From Mastigias papua (lineage: Eukaryota > Cnidaria > Scyphozoa > Rhizostomeae > Mastigiidae): a stretch of 64,000 nucleotides of DNA. Under the pieces are notes generated by a model. That model searched no databases. It saw nothing but the letters and a program-made list of their open reading frames with translations, and was not told the origin of the DNA. Below are positions 12,146-22,344 of this stretch, piece after piece; position 1 is the stretch's first letter; the number at the start of each line of letters is the position of its first letter. A program made the position numbers and the translations under genes. The stretch lies in contig OZ025268.1 of the NCBI GenBank assembly GCA_964019165.1, positions 3,643,501 to 3,707,500 of the forward strand, given 5' to 3'.

Positions 12146-12955
12146 TTCTGATAAGTGTATAATTTAAATGTTATACCAATGTTCTCTGAAGCTGTATCTT
12201 TTCAGCAACTTAGTACATTTGGACTCTCTTGTATGTGCTCAGGGCAAAATTTCTCACACCTCCACTTATTAAGATCCCTTTGGTTGTTACTTATTTAGAA
12301 AACAGTTCACCCCCAGTTATTAGTGTACATATTTTTCTGTCATTTTCCATCTTGGTTTCAGTTTATTTAGCACTGAGGAAATACTTATTCAACTCTGTAT
12401 ACCATATATATATGTGTGTGTGAAAAGTCTGTTCATACTATTTTCATTGTGGCTCACAGCATCTCAAGATATTGCTGTGATGCAAATGTTTTTGTATGCA
12501 ATGTATTATGTATACTCATAATAATGCCCAATATGTTTGCAAATATTTTCCAGTGAGAATGACCTGTGTTGAAGGAGCACTCTGAATTTTATTAATTGGG
12601 GGCAGTAATATGAATGACCTAGGTGTAGAATGTTCTAAATGACCTTTAGGGGTGAGAACACTGTTTAAAATCAGAGATTAGTCTTATAATTACTAGATGG
12701 TTTCTTGTCAGTTATGAACATGCTGTGATACAATCTCTTTTCATGAAGCAATTTTGATATGCCTATGCACCTTTCATCCTTTATTTTACTTACAGGACAG
12801 TGAAAAAGAGACCAGTATCATCAGAAGCTGTTATCTTTGTGAATCAGTTAGTGTTTTAATTTTGTTGGAATTTACGCATATTTGAGGAGGGTGTTTGGAT
12901 CAAACTTTTTGTAGAAGATGGCCATGTTATTGTAATTCCCAATTAACCTAGAGAG
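12146..12955 (+). promoter_or_regulatory. upstream region of the psq/CENP-B-type gene (promoter inferred by position)
   Basis: About 0.8 kb of AT-rich sequence between the last upstream MITE and the first recognised coding exon. It should contain the 5' UTR and promoter, or an upstream non-coding exon. No TATA or initiator element stands out with confidence. An in-frame TAA at 12944-12946 precedes the start codon. Confidence 0.25.
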
Positions 12956-13001
12956 ATGGCAGGTATGGTTAACCCTGACCTAGCAGAGTGCATTTTCAGT
13001 G
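12956..13001 (+). CDS. psq/CENP-B-type gene, exon 1
   Basis: Encodes MAGMVNPDLAECIFS plus one base (phase 1), followed by the donor GTAAGT. The ATG has G at -3 and G at +4. Translation could also begin at Met4, or at the ATG in exon 2 (14119) if this exon is skipped. Confidence 0.7.
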
Positions 13002-16000
13002 GTAAGTATAGTTTTGAGAAGCATATAGCTTTTTTGATTACTAGTTATTCCTGTTTACATTTGTTACATTAGGTCTTATCTTTATGGTTTCCTACAATGA
13101 ATGCTTTTAACCTCTCAAGGTTTGAGTATTATTTCTTTACTATGAAATAAACTCTTGTACATGCAAAAATGTAGAACAGTGTTTTATCAAAGGCACTAAT
13201 ACAGTGAAATCTCACTGTTCAAATGACCTTAGAGTCAAACAGAAAAAGAACTTAACCAAAACATTTGAGGGAAATGTGCCTTGCTGTTCACACAGTTTAT
13301 CTTACTGTGAGTGCTTGAGAGTTGATCAGCTGAAGCCTATTGAGCCAGTAAAGCCAATCAAACCAATTTTGTGTGGCTTCTCTTACTCAGTCTACTCTAT
13401 GAGTGTATCTTGAATGGTGTGTTCATTTTCTGTGTTTGTGTCTTTTTGTCTCTATTTTTGTCTCTATCTACCAGCCTACCATTTTTCTGAGCCCTTTATA
13501 TTTGAGACCTCATGGTACTTGCAAGGATAAATCTGTCCTGTTGATGTTCAAATTAGGGCATGTTACACCCAATGCTTCTTTGTGATCTCACAATAGCCAG
13601 ACTTTGTAAGAATTATTTGGTCATTTGCAATTATTATATAGGAAAATGGTGGATGCTTTTTGGTTATGTTGGTGTGGATACAAGTTGCTTTGTCATGTGC
13701 TGATGTGACATATCACCTCACTGCCTACTGACAATGTATATTTATTCAAGACTATATTCACGAAGGGGAGGGGATTATTAGGATAGTGAAGATTAATTAG
13801 AATGTATGATTAAGAGGATTCAACATCCCTAATTACATGTAGTTGTCTATATTGATATATAAGTTTATTATCATAAGTGTTTGTGGTTAGTGATTTTGAA
13901 GTGAATGAAAAAGGATCAACTCATATTATGGATCATAAAATAATCAATAATTTTTGAGTTTGCATATTTTTCAACCATGAAGCACACCATCCTTTTACTT
14001 CCAGCAATTACTTTCAGCTTTGGGATGGTCAAAGTGCTTTGGTTGAAAATGTGTTACTGAAATATTCACATGTTTGTGGAAGGTATATCATTTTAATATA
14101 TCTTTTTTTTCAGAGATAATGCCTGTGGAAGATGAAATTGACAATTGGGTTAATCATGATTTCTGGTATGCCAACCAGTACATAGATCACTATGATAGAG
14201 GTTTTGGAATGCCTGTTCCTGGTGATGAATCTGGTTCAATAGCAAAATCATCAGCAATTGAATCATATTGTTCTCCTCCACATCTGCCTCGTACCAGCAT
14301 TGACTCAAATGTTTTTATTACAAATGGGGAAAATGCTCAATATTCGTCAATTCCAACATTGAAAGTTGAGGCTGAAAGTCCAGCGAATTCTTTGTATATG
14401 GTTCAAAATGAGCCAAATATTTTTGTTCCAAGCCCAACAATTCCTTTGCAAAATAGAACTTGTGATTCAGGTGAGGATGTGAGGAAGTTATATTATCTAT
14501 ATTTCTTCAGCTTAATTGTTTTGCAATGGAATTGAGTAATTAAGGATTATTCTATGTCTTGACATTAGGGTGGAACAATCTGCTCAAAAATTGAAAGAAT
14601 TGCAAAAATGATGCTTTTATATATTGCAGGAGTATCCAATAAATTTCAATATATATGCTGTGTGCAAGGGCATTCAGTAGGCAGAATGAACCATATAAGT
14701 GCTGGAATTATAGGCGACAAAGAGACAACCTTTTAGTTTGAACTCAACATAACGGACTGAACTACAAACTCACATGGAGCAACAAAACAATGGGAATATA
14801 AATCATGTGATCTAATTGTTAGCATAGATTATCATTCCTCTAACAATAAGTTTCATCATTTTGCAAAAGCACTTTCTTGAGGTCCTTGAGTCTCTGCATG
14901 GGAAGTCTGTTAATGATTAGCACATAGAGTTACTGATGTTTGACTGTTTTCTCTGTTGTTGGAAGGTAAATCAAGATTTTGCGAGGGCAGTCAATCACCC
15001 GTGTAAATAGGTCTACAATGGCATTTGCAAGGGTGAGGGTGATTGCCATGTAAAATGACAAGTTCTGATATACCTGCAAGATTTCCAGTTCCTTTGTGAC
15101 TGTCTAGTTTGGTACCAAATACCCAGAGGCATAGTTGCTGCTGATGGGGTGTAGAGAGTGGTGTGACAACTTTCACTATTCAGGTTAATATTGGAGAATA
15201 CAGTATATTAATAGAGAACTTCATTCTCTGTCAGGTATACAACTTAAGATCAAATATAAACAACTATAAGATATATGATAAAATTCCATATACAGACCTT
15301 CCTAGGAAAGGCATGTGGTCACATTTGCATGCAATGGTACATGCCTTCTGAACCCCAAGGCATGCTTTTCATTGTACACCTACTGGACCATCTATCTCCT
15401 TATATCAAAATGCAAAATGTACAAAATTAGAAAGAATGCTTAGTTTTGGCTGAAGTAGATTTGTAGAAATCCCAATTTACTTTGAAGTAAAAGAGATTAA
15501 TTTAGAGATGACCATTGCTCTTTAATGCAACATTTAGCAGAAACCTTAAAAGGGTGTCAAACAGTATTAGTAGGATTCACAGGAAGCAATTGTAAAAGTC
15601 CTGTTGGTTGAAAAGTTATTTAGGTCTTTAGGTGAGGGATTTGAATTACAAGATTGACTACAATACATAAATATATGATATTGAGTCATTAGATTTGAGA
15701 ATAATAGTTAATGGTAGAAGTTAGTAGTTTTTCTACTATAGTGGATATGTGGTTGTGAATTGGGTGACAGATTTTTGGAAGTTGTCGCTATAATTGAAAT
15801 GAATGTGATTTGTGTGCTGGATGTAAAGAGATGTTCTTTGGTATGGGATTGGTGGTAAATATAAGTATGGGATTTATGTGCCAAGGCTGGAAGATTTTAC
15901 TCAGGTGGTTTATCTGAATTGTGTGATTTAAGTGGGAGACTGGAGATATTTTACTTAGGTGGTATACAGTAATAGCCCGCGTATAAGAACCTGAATTTTT

Positions 16001-19000
16001 CAATTTAGCTTAAATGGGTTCTAGTGTAAAGGGTACATAAAGCAAATTTAAGCTGCCATGGTTCTTAAAATAAGTTCTCTTATTTTTATACCAATTCTAT
16101 CTGAATATTCTACATATAGCAGTAACATCCTATACATTAAACTTGAAAGTTAAAAAGCCATATTAAGTTACTTTCAAATAGCTGATTGTCTTAATCAAGC
16201 AGTTTCTACCAATACACTTTTACAGAAACCCCACCGATTAGAAATTAGCATAAATTTTAGTGTAAATAGGTTCTTATGTGCAGGAGACTTGAAATGAAAA
16301 GTTTAGCCTAGCAGGTTCTTAAAACCCTGGTTCTTATACGCGGGCTATTACTGTATCTGAAGGATGTTGTTTAGGAGTAAACCTCAGAGATGTGATTTAG
16401 GTGATAGTTATGAAGGGTGTGATGTAAGTGGTAGAACTGTGAGGTGTGATTGAGATGGTAGAACCAAGGAATGTGATGTAGGTGATGGTTCTGAAATATA
16501 TAATTTAGGTGGTAGTTTTAGTAGGTGTGGTTTATATGATGGATCAGAGATGGTAGACCTGAGTGATATGATTTAGTTGCTAGACCTGGAGGATGTGTTG
16601 ATGGCAGATATGAGGGATGTGATTTAGCTGGTAGGCATAGGGAGTGTTACTTAGTTGGTTGATATAAGTGATGTTATTTAGATGGTAGATTTGAGAGATA
16701 TGATTTAGGTAGTAGATATAGGAGATGTGTTTTAAGTGGTAGACTTGGAGGATTTGATGTAGCTAGTAGGCATGAGGGATGTTATTTGGTCTGTAGATAT
16801 AAGGGATGTTATGTAGGTAGTAGATATGAAGGATGTGATGTTAGTTGGTAGATATAAGGAGTGGTATTTGGCTAGTAGATATGAGGGATGATATTTAATT
16901 GGTAGATATAAGGGATGTTTTAAGTAGTAGGTATGTGAGATGTTATTTAGGTTGTAGATATACAGGGCTGTATTCTATGTAGTAGATCTGATGGGTGTGA
17001 GTTAGGTAGTGGATATGATGTATGGGATTCAGCTGGTAGACCTGGGAGATGTGCTTCTGGTGGGCTTGGGTCGGCGACCTGAGAGACGTGATATAAGTTG
17101 TAGACCTGAGAGAAGTGATTTCAAGGTAGTGATGAGGGATATGATTAAGTGATAAGCCAGAAACCTGACAGGTGTGGTTTTGATTGTAGAGCTGAGAGTT
17201 ATGATTTAGGAGGTAGATGCGAGGGTGTGATGTAGTTAGTAGATGAAAGTATACCTAAGTTGTATTGGGGTATCTATGTCATTTTATGTGATCACTGACT
17301 TAGCAAGTATTTTGGGGTACAGTTCTCGAGATTTCAATCAAGCATTGTTTTGCTGGGTTGTATTTTTCCTAGTAAGGACTTCCCGAGCAAAATATAACTT
17401 TTTGGAAAAGAATTCTGTATTAATTCCTTTGCAGTTTCAACGGAGCCTTTCGTGACTGCATCGTCTTCTTCATCACCTACGCCATCAAGTGAGACTGATT
17501 CAATATATATTCAAGAGGGACAAATGATTACGTTTTTGAAAAGTGATAAGGGCCTCGAAATGTTTGCAAAGGCTCACAATGTTACTAAGGATGATGTTGT
17601 CCGTTATCTTGATTCAAAGAAAAACAGAGACCCCCACTGTTGTCAGCATTCAAGCTCAGCAGATCATGAGGACAAACCTGATGAAGGTAGATTATGTGTT
17701 TTTTACTTATAGCAACATTTATGTTTTCTAGCAGTTAATAGCACACAGGACGTAACAGTAATGATTGTAATAATTGAAGTTTTTAAGGCCATGGAAGTTC
17801 TCTGATATTCTGATATAGGCCTAATGGGTCCCTGGAATTAAGCAGTTTCACGGAGAGCATATTTATGCACAACTGTAGGACCTTTGTTGAAAGAATAGAG
17901 AGCACTCTATTGTGGCTGACAGAGGTTTGCTGTTTCATATCGGAATGTAATTTGATCACTTTTGTCACTGTTATGATTCTGTTGTGATTGTTTCACTATC
18001 GAAAAAGCGGAAATATTTTTATACATACTAGCATATGTCTATATAGTTTGCTAAAGAATTTTTTAGTTCTTTCGCGCGATAGTTACGCTCTGTATTGCAT
18101 CAAACTATTCACCTGCTATGATTGTCTACATTTCATGTGGTATATACGTTTTTTGTAAGAAAGATTGTTTCGCCCATTGCTGACACTTTGTTAACTTTTT
18201 ATGATTTCAGTACTGAAACTTTCTGAAGATTTTCACATCGGGAATACTTGAGATTGTGTAGCACTGCATTGTTATACATACAGACAGGCACTGCACAAAC
18301 TTGACACTGAAATACGTATATTTTCAGAGGAAAACTATGCAAATTCATCGTAAGAGATGATGGGTGTAATGTTCAGCTATGACAAGGTGTAAGGCGTAAC
18401 ACTAAATATTTACTAGCAATGTTCGTTCACTGGCTCACATCAATAACTAACTCTATGAATATATGAAATGCGTATATGTACTTAGCATGTGTCAATCAAT
18501 CAATCACTCTAACGTTAATTATGTTAATCATAATAATAATGTTCTGTAAACATTGTAATGGGCTTGCGTGAAAATTGGAATTTCAAGTGTATCTTAGGCC
18601 TCAGAAACTCAGAGTACTCAACCTTCTTAGCTTTTTGAGGAGCCGAGTAATGCTTTTTTGTAAACCTCGTTGTTATAAGATAAAAACGTGTATTGCTATG
18701 CATTACCTTAGACTCCTTATGCCTAAGGTAGATGTCCCTCTATTGAACTGTAGAATAGTTTTCTATTTTTCTTTATTTGTAGTTCGGTATCACCACCAAG
18801 CAGACATGTAGATATTTTTGTATAAACGTTGTTTTTGTAGTAGTGACAAGAGTGCATTTAATCGCATTTTGTCTCGAGAATCAAACACATGCCCATCAGT
18901 GGCGTGACGAAGAACTCAGGAACAAAAACGTTTTGCTACGAAGAATATGGTACCATAATTACCGAGAGAGCACCATGATCACCGACAAGCCTTGATTGTT

Positions 19001-22000
19001 ATGCTAAGTTTCACCGACTATGCCAAAGAATTCCCTACAGTTTCTGCAAAAGTGGGGGTTGGGACACCCCCGCCCCCTACTTGGGCAAGCCCCTGTTGCC
19101 ATGCCTTATAAGGCACAATGAGCTTGCAACTTGAGCGCGCCATGAAACATATTGATCGATAGAATATAAGTTTAAAAAATTGAAGGCAACGTATTACGTG
19201 AGGACATTACAGTGGGATCTTTTATCTCTCAGTTTATTGGATAATCGTCGACCTGTTTTATTCTTTTTTTATGTGTGTAGTTTTAGCAGTTAGCCATAGA
19301 AGGTTATGTCTGCAGAAATGAAATAGACTCTGTAGCTAAATGAGTATGCACATGTATATGCAGACATTGCAGACAACATTTCCGCCTTTTCCTTCAGATA
19401 AACTTCCTTAATAGGCCCTTTTTTCACTCTATTTGTCATATCTCCAAATTATTTTGTAACATTTTTCAATTAGATATCCAAAAACGACGTCGTCATCGAG
19501 GAACTTATTCTAAAAGCACCTGCTTGAAAGTCATCCAGTTCGTAAAGAAAGGGTACAGTGCAAGGGCTGCTGCGAAGAAATTTGGTATTCCCAAAAGCAC
19601 TGTGCACAATTGGTTACATGAAGATGTCTCGACAAGGCCGGAGAAGGGGCATCGCAAGAAAGGTTTGGGAAATTTAGATTCCATGTCATATTGCAGATAT
19701 ACCTGACACAGGCAACGATAGATTTGAACGTAGAACACATGCTTCGATTGATTGCATAATCATCTTCAGTTGCAAAATTAGCATATAAAATTAGCATATA
19801 TGTGCATGCAAATTAGCATATATATTGGATTAGCATATACATGCATAAAGTTATAAAGACAAGTAACTTCTCCTAGTAGACCAGTAGAAAAAATATTGTG
19901 TGACAGGCTATAAATGAGAGCTTAAGATGTAACAAGAAAAGGAAAACATCTTAGGATGCGTAGCACCTAAACTGAGAGCAAATGAAAAAGCCCCAGATTG
20001 CTTAGAGCTAAGAAAAACTTTGAGGATTTATGTTAATGCTGTAAGAGGTTGGTCTTTCGTTATGTATGCTCACCAACACGAGTAGATAAATTCCGGCGTA
20101 TCCCATCAACATATACGGAATTGCACCTCCGCACAGGAGAATTTGTGAGCAACAAATGAGCGCAGCAACTTAGGGACACGATCCTTGGTTGAAAACTTGT
20201 TGCTAATTTGCTGTTGTTGGGAAACTTTGGTACCATATCATATTGCTAGTAACCGCATAAGGAATGGTTTAGCTAAAAGAGCCATTGACGTTTAGCTAGC
20301 CTTTGTCTCTTCGGTATTCTTGCCAAGCTGAGTTTCCCTAGAGTACGTGGTCGTGAGGGAACACAGGAACGGAGCAGCTTCGATCAGTAAATGTTTCATT
20401 GTCGAAGAGCTATAATTTTTGGACTCATTTTGTATTTCCTAATAGTATTATCATTCCTCATTTAAATGTTATTGGATCAATATTCTCTTTTGAATGTTAT
20501 TGGGTCAATAGTAATTTACTGGATTCAATAATATATGCGCGGCTTGTTCTATGTTGGTTATGGAGTATTTTGTGTTGATTTGCCATATTGCATTGTTATT
20601 GTTATTTCGTATTGTTCTATTATTCCAGTCCTCACACAAAATAACCTAACCTTTTGTGTATTGATATTGTTAAATGCAAGACAGAAGCCAGTTCGTACCT
20701 CAGGAATTTGGTGTCACATGTTTAGGGTCGGTGAATTCAAAGCAGACCTACTTTTTATGTAGCCAAGAAATTTCTCTTATAATACTTAGGGTCGTGATTC
20801 AATTCCACTCAGCTTCCCTGCGATTATTGATATACTTTGACTTGTGTTTGCAGATGTACATCATGAGAAATTCGACGAAAATGACCACGATTACAACAAA
20901 AATATGAGTGACTTGGGCAACACATTAGCGCAGACATCTATAAAGGATGAACCACAGCAGAACTTTCAGACCGATCCGTCATTGATGGATCAGAGCTCCT
21001 ATACTACGTCAAAGATAAACCCTTCCTCCCTTTCATCTCAGAGTACTCTGGTTCAGTTACTAACAGCGAGTCGCCAATTAAACTCGATTAAGGGAGAAGA
21101 TAATCAGAGTAATTTTGGATTTACTGGGTGCAACATGAATGATGGTATGTGTTTTGTTTTCAATTTGAATCCTATCGAATGTGGCCGTATCAGTTTTAAG
21201 CTGTGATAGCGCTGAATGCCTACATGATATTATAAAGATGAAGGTTAGTCCCTTGTACGACTCCTTAAGTTGGGGGGGGGGGTGGTGCCGGTAAGAGAGG
21301 ACACTCGTTAACCCTACATGAAACACATAGAGAAAAACAAATGTGTAAGTGAAGGAAGCGTTTGCAATTAGCAGACTGCAGAAACTTGCTCCAACGAGGA
21401 AAGCTGCTTTTCAGGCTGAATGGAATAAAGGTGGTAAAATTAGGGAAATGATTGTTAAAGTAGAATCCAATGAAAGAATAGATAATCAGAACTATCTACT
21501 TTCAGACATGCTGGATGCATATAATGGAGCGAAATAAACCAGTTTGCCTCTGCAGTGTCCGTAGGAAGCAGTAGTACGAATTTCAGAAGCTAACTGCAGA
21601 ACAGTCTCTATAGATTCTAGCACGATTCCCTCGTACTGTAATTCGTTGGTTATTTCCATATGTGTTGCCCAAGTTTTTGAAGCACTGCGTGCGAACCTTA
21701 AAATTGTACGCTAAGTAAGTAAGGTATAGTTTTGAATGGTGTTAAAACATGTACATTGAAAATCAATGTTTAGCCGTGTCCCTACGTAACTACGGATAGT
21801 TTCATCTATATACAAAGTATCTGTCTATACTCTGGAGGTTTTTGAAGCTTTCCTAAAGTGACAGGCTGCTGAAGCGCTACGCTATTTCAATGCATCAGTG
21901 AGTGTTTTCATTTTCATTTTCATATAATTTAAGGAAGGTGGCCCTTCAGCTAACACTGGTTTTCAAGGGGCCCTCCATAATGTGTGCTCTTGGCTTATCG

Positions 22001-22312
22001 ATTTCGATAGCTGTTCTACAGGAAAGACGGAATCCCCTTCAATGGTTACCTCAGGAAGAGCTGTCTTTAGGAAGACCATCTCCTCTGAAAAGGCTGAAGA
22101 ACTTTCGAGATACTTAGAGCTTTTATACCTTTATATGAAACAAAGAGAACTTGTGTGAGAATTGTGGAAAAGATTCCGAGCAATTCCTGGAAATATTTAT
22201 GTTGAATGTGTTGTTGTGTTGAACCTTTTTCCTGATTGTGAAATCTCATACTTGATACTTGCATTCTGTGCATATCCTCGTAAAAGCAACAGTATTTAGA
22301 GCGTGTAATAAA

Positions 22313-22344
<32 letters not shown>

